Part shown: piece by piece, positions 1-4,974 of the stretch | Position numbering within the stretch: the stretch's first letter is position 1 | How the letters are laid out: each line of letters opens with the position of its first letter | Assembly (NCBI GenBank): GCA_045538835.1 | Contig: JAZQEF010000025.1 | Span: forward strand, 1 to 8,772 | Direction of reading: 5' to 3' | Origin: RGIG6165 sp045538835 | Lineage (GTDB): Bacteria > Bacillota > Clostridia > Oscillospirales > Feifaniaceae | Length of the DNA stretch: 8,772 nucleotides | Position numbers and translations under genes: made by a program | The notes under the pieces: model-generated | What the model was told of the DNA's origin: nothing | Database searches by the model: none | The model's input: the letters and a program-made list of their open reading frames with translations, nothing else

Positions 1-94
1 GAACTACTTGACCCCGATTGATTTTGAATCCTTTAAGGAATCGGGCGCAGTTGAATACTCTGCGGATCTTGTTATAGGCTTGCAGCTTAAATGC
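1..94. repeat. Left copy of 94-bp terminal redundancy (circular join)
   Basis: These 94 bases match 8679-8772 base for base. The primase-helicase reading frame entering from the right end continues through this stretch without a shift, and the codons make sense as the end of a DnaB-type helicase. The simplest reading is a circular molecule of about 8,678 bp whose contig ends overlap, not a biological terminal repeat. Confidence 0.95.
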
Positions 95-313
95 CTTGAA
101 GAAGATTTATTTAATGGTAACGCCCAGGGCAAGATAAAAGAAAAAAGAGAACGCATTAAGGAATGTAAGAGTGCGAATCCGAGACAGATACAGCTTGTCA
201 TACTTAAGAACCGAAACGGCAAGACAGGGGACACAATCGACTTCAAATATTATCCCGAATTTAACCTATATGAAGAGGGCGAATTACAGCCGTGGGAAAA
301 GAAAATGTATTGA
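2..313 (+). CDS. Primase-helicase, C-terminal part (continues from 6985-8772)
   Basis: This is the last 104 codons of the primase-helicase, read in the frame that begins AAC TAC TTG ACC CCG at base 2. It contains the helicase segment around FKESGAVEYSADLVIGLQ, typical of DnaB-family RecA cores, where this loop follows motif H3 and helps sense nucleotide at the subunit interface. It then runs through a lysine-rich helix and the strand QLVILKNRNGKTGD to the final residues PWEKKMY and the stop codon TGA at 311-313. Joined to 6985-8678 the gene is 2,007 nt and encodes 668 residues. An ATG-like start near base 8 is an artefact of the cut, since TTG there encodes an internal leucine. A terminator hairpin follows the stop within a few bases. 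Confidence 0.93.
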   Translation, partial: NYLTPIDFESFKESGAVEYSADLVIGLQLKCLEEDLFNGNAQGKIKEKRERIKECKSANPRQIQLVILKNRNGKTGDTIDFKYYPEFNLYEEGELQPWEKKMY

Positions 314-318
314 TGCAG

Positions 319-355
319 AGGGGCATTTATCGCCCCTTACAGCGTGTTTTTATCC
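319..355 (+). terminator. Hairpin terminator after primase-helicase
   Basis: AGGGGC (319-324) and GCCCCT (332-337) pair around a 7-nt loop, and a run of T (346-351) follows after a short gap. It starts six bases after the primase-helicase stop. The gap between stem and T run is longer than ideal, so it may be inefficient. A second hairpin with the same stem lies at 478-496. Confidence 0.55.
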
Positions 356-438
356 CTTTATAGGTAATTTATCGTTGAGGACATAAAACGCCCTGTAAGA
401 GCCGTAAAAACGCCTAAATTGATACCGAAAACGTACAC

Positions 439-473
439 GGCACAGGCGGGGCGTGCCATGAATCGCAAAGAAA
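439..473 (+). repeat. Hairpin plus shared 14-mer, copy 1
   Basis: GGCAC (439-443) and GTGCC (453-457) can form a short stem with a 9-nt loop. The 14-mer GAATCGCAAAGAAA follows at 460-473. The same arrangement occurs at 3876-3907: a stem arm ending in GTGC, three variable bases, then the identical 14-mer, in the same orientation and also between genes. That pairing suggests a functional element such as a single-strand initiation site, primase or relaxase recognition site, or regulatory RNA element. The sequence alone does not choose among these. Confidence 0.5.
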
Positions 474-477
474 AAAG

Positions 478-499
478 AGGGGCACACACAGCCCCTTTT
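478..499 (+). terminator. Rho-independent terminator
   Basis: AGGGGC (478-483) and GCCCCT (491-496) form a perfect 6-bp stem around a 7-nt loop, with TTTT at 496-499 and a run of A at 471-476 on the other side. The flanking A and T runs mean it could terminate in either direction. It would insulate the recombinase promoter at 596 from transcription leaving the primase-helicase gene. Confidence 0.7.
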
Positions 500-595
500 G
501 TCTTGTCACAAAAAACCGATTTTTTAAACCATAATAATTTTATGGTAAACCCTCACGCAGATGTATTTTAATATGACATTGAATGACAAAATATG

Positions 596-624
596 TTGAC
601 AAAGTGACGAAGCATCTATATAAT
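596..624 (+). promoter_or_regulatory. Perfect-consensus sigma-A/sigma70 promoter for the recombinase
   Basis: TTGACA (596-601), a spacer of exactly 17 bp (602-618) and TATAAT (619-624) match the housekeeping consensus at all twelve positions. Transcription should start near 631-632, just before the 9-bp repeat array. Such a strong promoter in front of a recombinase normally needs repression, and the array directly downstream is the obvious operator candidate. No other promoter in the window is this good. Confidence 0.9.
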
Positions 625-641
625 AGTAGACAAGAAAAGAG

Positions 642-776
642 GTTACACACCTTACACAACCTACACAACATACACAAGTTGCATACCTTGCGTAAGTTGC
701 ACAGCCTACGCATATTACACAGCCTACAGAGGTTACACAATGAACGCATTAAGCACACCTTACACAACAAGCATAC
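642..776 (+). repeat. 9-bp tandem array 1 (operator/centromere candidate)
   Basis: Eleven contiguous 9-bp units fill 642-740 with no gaps, consensus roughly (G/C)(T/C)TACACAA. Outer units (GTTACACAC, CTTACACAA, CCTACACAA, CATACACAA, ATTACACAG, GTTACACAA) are close to consensus, and central ones (678-713) are more diverged. The last unit ends on the A of the recombinase ATG. The phase continues inside the gene, where CTTACACAA at 759-767 sits exactly three periods on, flanked by weaker matches. Unit 10 (723-731) departs from consensus so that AGAGG at 728-732 forms the ribosome site. Short head-to-tail direct repeats of this size suit ribbon-helix-helix proteins, such as the omega protein on 7-bp repeats. 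The RHH protein at 3227-3508 is the likely ligand. Confidence 0.85.
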
Positions 777-1675
777 AGCCGGGGGCGCAGATAAGCGAAA
801 GCCTGTTGGACAGTTTCAAACGCTACCTGGACGCAAGCCCGCAGAGCGTGAGAACGTACAGCAGAGCCGTTAAACAGTTCCTGCGGTATTTATCCCTTAA
901 CGGCATCACACAGCCGACAAGAGAGGACGTTATAGGCTTCCGTGAAAGTCTTAAGGAATCCCACAAGCCAAGCACGATACAGAATTATGTAATCGCAGTT
1001 CGCTTGTTCTTCCAATGGACAGAAACAGCGGGGATCTATCCGAACATAGCGCAGCACATTAAGGGTGCGAAGATAAGCAGAAGCCATAAAAAGGATTATT
1101 TGACTTCGGGACAGCTGCAAAATCTTCTGTCACAGATAGACCGAAGCACAGAGCAGGGCAGACGTGATTTTGCTATAACCGCCATGATGATAACAGGCGG
1201 GCTTCGTGATATTGAAATCAGTAGGGCGAACGTTGAGGACTTGCGAAGCCTGGGCGATAACGTAGTTTTGTATCTGCAGGGCAAAGGCAGGGACGAACGG
1301 CAGGACTTCGTAATAGTTCCTGCAGAGGTTGAGAAAGCAATAAGGGCATCACTTGCAGACCGCAAGGGCATCAACGGAAAAAGTCCCCTCTTCATCAGTT
1401 TGAGCAATAACAGCCGGGGGCAGAGGATTAGCACAAGATCCGTAAGCGGGACTATCAAAACAGCCCTTAAGCGTGCAGGATATGACAGCGAAAAACTGAC
1501 AGCGCACAGTTTGCGACACAGCGCAGTAACGCTTGCAGTATTAGGCGGTAACAGCGTGCAGGACGTTCAACAGTTCGCACGCCACGCAGATATATCAACA
1601 ACAATGGTTTACTTCCATGAGCAGGACAAGGCACAGAACAAGTGCAGTAACACCATAGCAGCAGCCATATTTTGA
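740..1675 (+). CDS. Tyrosine recombinase/integrase (XerC/D-like)
   Basis: A 311-residue site-specific recombinase of the phage integrase family, which cuts and rejoins DNA through a 3'-phosphotyrosine. The N-terminal SAM-like core-binding domain covers roughly residues 20-110. The catalytic domain shows R156 (GGLRDIEIS), K182 (LQGKGR), H256 and R259 (HSLRH), H282 (ARHADIS) and the nucleophile Y291 (MVYFH), so the active site is complete. Length suits Xer-type enzymes and small integrases. The ATG at 740 is preceded by AGAGG at 728-732, made by a repeat unit of the 9-bp array. The gene is driven by the perfect promoter at 596-624. It may resolve plasmid multimers or integrate and excise the element. 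The excisionase-like protein at 3510 leaves the second option open. The stop codon at 1673-1675 lies next to the ribosome site of the following gene. Confidence 0.93.
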   Translation: MNALSTPYTTSIQPGAQISESLLDSFKRYLDASPQSVRTYSRAVKQFLRYLSLNGITQPTREDVIGFRESLKESHKPSTIQNYVIAVRLFFQWTETAGIYPNIAQHIKGAKISRSHKKDYLTSGQLQNLLSQIDRSTEQGRRDFAITAMMITGGLRDIEISRANVEDLRSLGDNVVLYLQGKGRDERQDFVIVPAEVEKAIRASLADRKGINGKSPLFISLSNNSRGQRISTRSVSGTIKTALKRAGYDSEKLTAHSLRHSAVTLAVLGGNSVQDVQQFARHADISTTMVYFHEQDKAQNKCSNTIAAAIF

Positions 1676-1692
1676 AAGGAGAACACTATAAG

Positions 1693-2025
1693 ATGCAGAA
1701 GCCACAGAAAGAAAGAAGCACGCTTGACCAAGCTGCAGACCTTGCGGAAGAGTTGAGCGCAGCCATTGGAAACCTTGCAGGGACAGCGTGCCTACTGCGG
1801 ATAGAACTTGATGACAGCGACAAAATCTATCCTATTCACAGGCAGACAATGGCAACAATTCAAACGTTGCTTGAACACCTGGAAGCAGACACCGAGAAGT
1901 TAACAGACCGCCTTGCGACACTACAGCATGAGCAAATGAAACAAAACATTGTATATGTGCCTATGTCAGAGTATGAAGCCGTTAACAGAGAGATAGACCG
2001 ATACAGAGCAGCACACGGAAAATAA
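1693..2025 (+). CDS. Unknown helical protein downstream of the recombinase
   Basis: I do not recognise this 110-residue protein. ATG at 1693 is chosen because AAAGGAGA (1675-1682) lies upstream at workable spacing; an in-frame TTG at 1672 has no ribosome site. The sequence is mostly helical. A first segment (about 10-45) is rich in Ala, Leu and Glu. A second (about 55-85) contains IQTLLEHLEADTEKLTDRLA, with hydrophobic spacing typical of a coiled coil. A polar tail includes the strand-like NIVYVPMSEYEAVNREID. No signal peptide or membrane segment is visible. The ribosome site overlaps the recombinase stop, so the two genes are probably co-transcribed. A recombinase accessory factor is one guess, without direct support. 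A hairpin follows at 2037. Confidence 0.75.
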   Translation: MQKPQKERSTLDQAADLAEELSAAIGNLAGTACLLRIELDDSDKIYPIHRQTMATIQTLLEHLEADTEKLTDRLATLQHEQMKQNIVYVPMSEYEAVNREIDRYRAAHGK

Positions 2026-2036
2026 GGCAACCACAG

Positions 2037-2060
2037 GGCGGGGCAGAGATCCCGCCATTT
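2037..2060 (+). terminator. GC-rich hairpin, probable terminator after the recombinase operon
   Basis: GGCGGG (2037-2042) pairs perfectly with CCCGCC (2051-2056) around an 8-nt loop, and only ATTT follows. The short T run makes this a weak intrinsic terminator, but its place between the recombinase operon and the parA repeat array supports the call. Confidence 0.45.
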
Positions 2061-2066
2061 GCCGTA

Positions 2067-2120
2067 TATACACAAGTTACACACTTTACACAATATACAC
2101 AGGTTACACAACCTACACAG
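2067..2120 (+). repeat. 9-bp tandem array 2, upstream of parA (centromere candidate)
   Basis: Six gapless 9-bp units: TATACACAA, GTTACACAC, TTTACACAA, TATACACAG, GTTACACAA and CCTACACAG. They share the core and orientation of the array at 642-740 and are better conserved. The array ends 15 bp before the parA ATG. Type Ib partition loci commonly place direct repeats bound by a small RHH protein immediately upstream of parA, where they act as both centromere and operator. The first unit begins right after the GC-rich hairpin. No clear promoter is visible between 2026 and 2136, so it may be cryptic or lie within the array. Confidence 0.85.
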
Positions 2121-2135
2121 CAAGAGGACAAAACA

Positions 2136-2921
2136 ATGGGGAAAGTAACGAGCATCACGAACCGAAAAGGGGGAACAGCCAAGACCTGCACAGCGGACGC
2201 ATTGGGTGCGGGCTTATCCTTTAGAGGATATAAGACCCTCTTCATCGACATGGACAGCCAAGCAAACTTAACGTTTGACCTGGGCGCAAGTTCCGAGGGC
2301 TTAAGCGTTATGGACGTTCTGAAAGGAACAGCGACAGCAGAGGAAGCCACACAGCACACAGACAGAGGGGACGTTATACCGGGAAGCGCAGACCTTGCGA
2401 CAGCGGATCTTGTTATAGAGGGTGCATATCGTTTGAGAAACGCCCTTGAACCGATAAGAGAAGCGTATGACTACATAATCATTGATTGCCCGCCAAGCCT
2501 GGGCATTTTGACAGTTAACGCCCTTACTGCATCGGACAGCGCAGTTATAACGGCACAGGCAGAGATACACAGCCTACAGGCAATAGGACAGCTTAACGAG
2601 ACAATAAAAGCCGTAAGGCAGAATACTAACCCTAATCTGCAGATAGAGGGCATTTTAATAACACGCTATAACGGACGTGCTATTTTATCCCGAGACATGA
2701 AGCAGAACTTACAGGAAGCAGCACGCTTGTTAAACACCAAAGTGTTTTCGCAGCCTATCCGAGAGTGTACAGCCGTTAAGGAAGCAGAAGCCATGCAGAC
2801 AGATATTTTTACCTACAGCAAAAGAAGTAACGCAAGCGCAGATTATAACGCCTTTATTGATGAATATATAGGCGTAAGTGACGAGACAAGAGAAGCGATC
2901 CGCAAGGCGTTAGGGTGTTAG
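2136..2921 (+). CDS. parA: ParA-family partition ATPase
   Basis: A 261-residue Walker-type ATPase that would bind the nucleoid and position plasmid copies through its ParB-type partner. It has the deviant P-loop KGGTAKT (residues 11-17, signature lysine K11, catalytic-type K16), the A' motif FIDMDSQANLT (D38, D40) and the Walker B strand YIIIDCPPSLG (D117). The region around residues 185-200 (ITRYNGRAILSRDM) is a usual ParA/Soj feature. The P-loop reads KGGTAKT where KGGVGKT is usual, a variant also found in plasmid ParA proteins. There is no N-terminal HTH domain, so it is the short type Ib form, which pairs with RHH partners and usually leaves autoregulation to them. The 9-bp array precedes it, and AAGAGG at 2122-2127 serves as ribosome site. 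Confidence 0.94.
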   Translation: MGKVTSITNRKGGTAKTCTADALGAGLSFRGYKTLFIDMDSQANLTFDLGASSEGLSVMDVLKGTATAEEATQHTDRGDVIPGSADLATADLVIEGAYRLRNALEPIREAYDYIIIDCPPSLGILTVNALTASDSAVITAQAEIHSLQAIGQLNETIKAVRQNTNPNLQIEGILITRYNGRAILSRDMKQNLQEAARLLNTKVFSQPIRECTAVKEAEAMQTDIFTYSKRSNASADYNAFIDEYIGVSDETREAIRKALGC

Positions 2922-2934
2922 GGCATCGCCCTAA
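2918..2934 (+). other. Perfect hairpin over the parA stop codon
   Basis: TTAGGGC (2918-2924) and GCCCTAA (2928-2934) form a 7-bp stem with an ATC loop. The parA stop codon TAG (2919-2921) lies in the left arm. No T run follows, so it is not an intrinsic terminator. It could limit read-through, protect the upstream mRNA end or tune expression of the downstream genes. Confidence 0.55.
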
Positions 2935-2997
2935 ATACGCATTGTGGGCACACAAATGCAGTGCTTGTTATCTTCTGCGCAGACAGAAAGACGAGAT

Positions 2998-3159
2998 ATG
3001 ACAGCAGAGATTATTTTAACGGAAGAACAGGAATATAAGTTATCCTGCATCGCAGAATCGCAGGACGAACCACAGACCACGCAGGAATTGATACAGGCAC
3101 TATTTGACGAAGCATTGACAGCAAACTTTATTTACCTTACAGGCAAGGGCATGACATAG
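2998..3159 (+). CDS. Small protein of unknown function in the partition operon
   Basis: I do not recognise this 53-residue protein. The frame is open from a GTG at 2944, but ATG at 2998 is preferred: the purine-rich AGAAAGACGAG lies just upstream, and the residues before Met look unlike a protein start. It begins AEIILTEEQEYKL and ends with a helix TTQELIQALFDEAL. The predicted order of strand, helix, turn, helix loosely resembles a ribbon-helix-helix or small antitoxin-like fold. It is acidic overall, unlike the basic RHH protein that follows. It sits between parA and that RHH gene in the same direction, so it may modulate partition. Existence is fairly likely; function is open. Confidence 0.55.
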   Translation: MTAEIILTEEQEYKLSCIAESQDEPQTTQELIQALFDEALTANFIYLTGKGMT

Positions 3160-3210
3160 CGCAGAAGCCGTTTATTTGCCCTTACAGGCGATTTATACGG
3201 ATAAGTGAAA

Positions 3211-3229
3211 GAGAGGACGTTACACAATG
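3211..3229 (+). promoter_or_regulatory. Ribosome site and single 9-bp operator unit at the RHH start
   Basis: GAGAGG (3211-3216) is followed by one array unit, GTTACACAA (3219-3227), whose last base is the A of ATG. The recombinase start has the same arrangement (GTTACACAATG at 732-742). A protein bound to the unit would sit directly over the DNA of the translation start, which suits autoregulation by the encoded protein. Confidence 0.55.
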
Positions 3230-3508
3230 GGAAAGGACTTTAAAAGCACTATGGCGTTCATCAAGACAGAAAATGAAGAGGGACAGCCACAGCAGGAAGA
3301 GCCGAAGCGGAAGCCACGCACCAAGACAACCGGGGGCAGGAAGCAGCGGGATCTATTAGAACCCGAGAAGAAAAGAACACGCAGGGTGCAGACTATCTTT
3401 ACACCCGAACTGTATGACAAGCTGAACGCTTACGCCTGGGCGAATAAGAAGAGCGTGAACAGTACTATCATTGAAGCGGTTGAGGAATATTTAAGGAGAC
3501 ATAAATAA
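3227..3508 (+). CDS. Ribbon-helix-helix protein, candidate ParB/centromere-binding partner
   Basis: A 93-residue basic protein. Residues 1-50 form a low-complexity charged tail (QPQQEEPKRKPRTKTTGGRK). Residues 51-92 fit a ribbon-helix-helix fold: strand TRRVQTIF, helix A from P60 (PELYDKLNAYAWANK), a turn, and helix B starting KSVNSTIIEAVEEYLRRH. In ParG and omega proteins a flexible N-terminal tail contacts the ParA ATPase while the dimeric RHH binds short direct repeats. The location, one small gene after parA, and the two 9-bp arrays match that plan. AAGGAG for the next gene lies inside its last codons, so the two are coupled. Alternatively it could be a general copy-number repressor (CopG-like). 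The fold is confident and the partition role is inference from context. Confidence 0.85.
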   Translation: MGKDFKSTMAFIKTENEEGQPQQEEPKRKPRTKTTGGRKQRDLLEPEKKRTRRVQTIFTPELYDKLNAYAWANKKSVNSTIIEAVEEYLRRHK

Positions 3509-3509
3509 A

Positions 3510-3695
3510 ATGAGTGAGAAGAGGAAGCCGACTATTTACACACTTCACGAAGTAGAAGAAATACTGAACGTAACACAGAGGACACTTTATCGTTGGATTG
3601 ACAGCGGGAAGATTAAGGCGTTCAAGGCGGGCAGGACATGGCGCATAAGTGAAGAAGCCCTGCAAGAGTTCATTGAACAGGGCGGTACAAAATAG
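3510..3695 (+). CDS. Excisionase-type (MerR-like winged HTH) DNA-binding protein
   Basis: A 61-residue single-domain protein of the excisionase/HTH_17 type. The HTH spans about residues 10-30 (YTLHEVEEILNVTQRTLYRWI) and the wing about 31-46 (SGKIKAFKAGRTWRIS), with a closing helix EEALQEFIEQG. Such proteins act as recombination directionality factors or small repressors. The ATG follows the RHH stop after a single base, with AAGGAG (3493-3498) inside the RHH gene, which indicates an operon with translational coupling. A tyrosine recombinase on the same molecule makes a directionality role attractive, yet placement in the partition operon equally suits a plasmid regulator. The family is confident and the role uncertain. 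Confidence 0.88.
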   Translation: MSEKRKPTIYTLHEVEEILNVTQRTLYRWIDSGKIKAFKAGRTWRISEEALQEFIEQGGTK

Positions 3696-3792
3696 TTCTA
3701 CTTCGATAAATATACATTTGCAGAAGTAAAAAACACTATGTATCACTACGTCATTTATTGACCGATAAGGACAGACACCGAGCCGTTAACAC

Positions 3793-3820
3793 CCTCTGCA
3801 TCATAGGTATTATGTATCGA
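3793..3820 (+). other. Possible Xer/dif-like recombination site
   Basis: The right arm TTATGTATCGA (3810-3820) resembles the XerD-binding arm of bacterial dif sites, which begins TTATGT. A 6-bp centre (3804-3809) and an 11-bp left arm (3793-3803) can be placed in front, and the left arm matches the reverse complement of the right at about 6 of 11 positions. It is the best candidate I see for a target of the recombinase at 740-1675, but the match is weak and found by eye. Confidence 0.25.
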
Positions 3821-3830
3821 CCGAGGGCAA

Positions 3831-3836
3831 TATAAT
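3831..3836 (+). promoter_or_regulatory. Possible -10 element for the AT-hook gene
   Basis: A perfect TATAAT lies about 138 bp before the ATG at 3974. No acceptable -35 hexamer sits 16-18 bp upstream, and it lacks the TGn of an extended -10. It would need an activator, and it may be chance. If used, the transcript would carry the hairpin and 14-mer element in its leader. Confidence 0.3.
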
Positions 3837-3875
3837 CGCTCACAGACGAAATAAAAGCCACGCCATAAGAGGGAC

Positions 3876-3907
3876 GCACCCGAGGGGTGCATAGAATCGC
3901 AAAGAAA
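3876..3907 (+). repeat. Hairpin plus shared 14-mer, copy 2
   Basis: GCACCC (3876-3881), loop GAG, and GGGTGC (3885-3890) form a tight perfect hairpin. Three bases later comes GAATCGCAAAGAAA (3894-3907), identical to 460-473. Measured from the GTGC that ends the right arm, 18 of 21 positions match copy 1 with no spacing change. The bases after it differ: a T run here, AAAGAG in copy 1. Confidence 0.5.
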
Positions 3908-3973
3908 TTTTTGCAATAGCCGTTTACCCTTTGGGCTTCTGACAAAAGACCATTTTTTGAAACAGGGGGCAAA

Positions 3974-4807
3974 ATGCCACAGATCATAAACAAACCTATA
4001 GAGAGAATGACGCTTGAAGAGTTGAAGCAGGAAAGGCAAGTACACGCCTGGCAAGCTAACAAATCCGAGAGAGGGGCAGAAGCCTTGCAGAAGCGTTTGT
4101 ATTGGCTTGAAAAGAACGAGCCTGTACAAAGCCGTGAGGATATACAGCGGGACTATGAAGAGGGGCGTTTATCCCAAGCGCAGTACAGAACGGCATTTGC
4201 ACGCAGGGCGAAAGCCATAAGCGACCGGAAGAGCGCAGAACGGAAAGCAGAGTACAGCCGAAGAGTTGCAGCCGAAGAGAGGGCATTACTTTGTGAGATT
4301 GACGAAAGAATCCTGTACATGGAAGTTAACGCACCAAGACCGAAGCGGGGCAGACCGCCTAAACGAGATCCCCGCAAGCGTGAAGCCGTTAAGAGGAAAG
4401 CATACAAGCGACCGCCTAACCTCATGACCCTGCAGAAGCGATTGCAGATTATACAGCGAAGCAACAGGAACAATTTAACGAAGTCTGCGCCTATCCCTTA
4501 TTGGAACACAGACACGCTTCAAAAGATTGCACTTGACCGGGGATATTTCACAGAGCATGGATTTACAGCCTATGTTGCACAGGAACTGCAGTTACCATAT
4601 GAAACCACAAAGAAACTGCTGCAGACAGGCGGTTTTACTTTCGGGCAGGCGTTGACGTTGGGGGCGTTCCTGGAAATGACACCAAGAGAATTTTGCGATA
4701 CGTTCCTGTGTCACTACTTCCGTGATAACTTCGGGAACTACGTTGCAACAGTTGATGACAAGCAAGTTTTGCTTAATAAACCTATAAAAACACAGAAAAA
4801 CGCATAA
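3974..4807 (+). CDS. Coiled-coil/AT-hook/Cro-like DNA-binding protein
   Basis: A 277-residue protein I cannot name. ATG at 3974 follows AGGGGG (3964-3969). Residues 1-118 are strongly helical and charged, with a probable coiled coil (MTLEELKQERQ, then a long Arg/Ala/Glu stretch at 65-115). Residues 121-150 are very basic and contain KRGRPPKR (124-131), a textbook AT-hook core GRP that inserts in the minor groove of AT-rich DNA. Residues about 180-245 look like a degenerate Cro/C1-type HTH ending LEMTPREFCDTFL, a pattern common in small phage and plasmid regulators of Bacillota. No membrane segment or signal is visible. It precedes rep by 167 bp in the same direction, so control of replication or copy number is a reasonable guess. 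Nucleoid-like compaction or an accessory partition role is also possible. Confidence 0.85.
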   Translation: MPQIINKPIERMTLEELKQERQVHAWQANKSERGAEALQKRLYWLEKNEPVQSREDIQRDYEEGRLSQAQYRTAFARRAKAISDRKSAERKAEYSRRVAAEERALLCEIDERILYMEVNAPRPKRGRPPKRDPRKREAVKRKAYKRPPNLMTLQKRLQIIQRSNRNNLTKSAPIPYWNTDTLQKIALDRGYFTEHGFTAYVAQELQLPYETTKKLLQTGGFTFGQALTLGAFLEMTPREFCDTFLCHYFRDNFGNYVATVDDKQVLLNKPIKTQKNA

Positions 4808-4879
4808 ATAACCGCAGTTTATGAGGGATTTATTGATGAAGAGGGCATTAATTTAATGTAAATGCTTAATATATCGCTT

Positions 4880-4901
4880 CATTTGCCGTGATTATTGGCA
4901 A
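4880..4901. promoter_or_regulatory. Possible operator upstream of rep
   Basis: TTGCC (4883-4887) and GGCAA (4897-4901) form an inverted repeat with 9-bp spacing, and TTTGCCGT recurs at 4953-4960 just before the ribosome site. The 10-mer CATTTGCCGT (4880-4889) also occurs at 2056-2065 ahead of the parA array. Rep_3 initiators often repress their own genes through such inverted half-iterons, but these repeats do not resemble the origin iterons. The rest of 4808-4974 holds only poor promoter matches, such as TTGAAA at 4909. Confidence 0.3.
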
Positions 4902-4974
4902 TAAACCCTTGAAAACAGAACGGAATCACCGAGTTTATGGCATATATCTAATTTTGCCGTTTATAGGAGAAATA

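Larger units (their letters stand above)
314..595. other. Non-coding region between primase-helicase and recombinase promoter
   Basis: No plausible gene lies here on either strand. The region carries two hairpins with the same AGGGGC/GCCCCT stem (319-337 and 478-496) and, between them, a GGCAC/GTGCC hairpin followed by a 14-mer shared with 3894-3907. The stretch 350-375 loosely resembles 3176-3200: both contain CCCTT, then AGG, then ATTTAT with small indels. I read that as weak and unexplained. The right side is AT-rich and leads into the strong promoter at 596. Confidence 0.6.
3696..3973. other. Non-coding region between partition operon and AT-hook gene
   Basis: No convincing gene lies here. 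Contents from left: a loose TACTTC/GAAGTA inverted repeat (3703-3728), a 15-bp sequence AACACCCTCTGCATC (3788-3802) repeated at 6764-6778, a possible Xer-type crossover sequence (3793-3820), a consensus TATAAT (3831-3836) without a good -35, a perfect GCACCC/GGGTGC hairpin (3876-3890), the shared 14-mer (3894-3907), and a small GCAAA/TTTGC hairpin (3899-3914). The density of elements suggests a control or recombination region for the gene at 3974. Confidence 0.6.

Noticed and set aside
1..94. 94-bp ends as genuine phage direct terminal repeats
   Set aside because: The redundancy sits inside the helicase coding sequence and the frame closes perfectly on circularisation; no packaging genes are present.
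642..740. CRISPR-like repeat array
   Set aside because: Units are 9 bp with no spacers, and no cas genes are present; it is a tandem array of binding-site size.
540..770. Reverse-strand frame encoding Cys-Asn-Leu-Cys repeats, and a similar one at 1860-2123
   Set aside because: Both are the complement of the 9-bp arrays. Cys-rich repeats here are a by-product of TTGTGTAAN periodicity, not a metal-binding protein.
583..873. Open frame on + encoding repeated Leu-His-x tripeptides
   Set aside because: It is the 9-bp array read as three codons per unit; the frame then overlaps the well-supported recombinase gene and has no independent support.
2067..2120. Array read as a cluster of DnaA boxes
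   Set aside because: ATATACACA in two units is one base from TTATNCACA, but the conserved core across units is TTACACAA at strict 9-bp spacing, which does not fit DnaA boxes.
3703..3728. TACTTC/GAAGTA inverted repeat as terminator of the partition operon
   Set aside because: Only 6 bp with a long loop and followed by A rather than T on the + strand.
4888..4974. GTG at 4888 as the start of rep
   Set aside because: No ribosome site precedes it, and the ATG at 4975 has AGGAGA at suitable distance; the added residues look like a translated leader.
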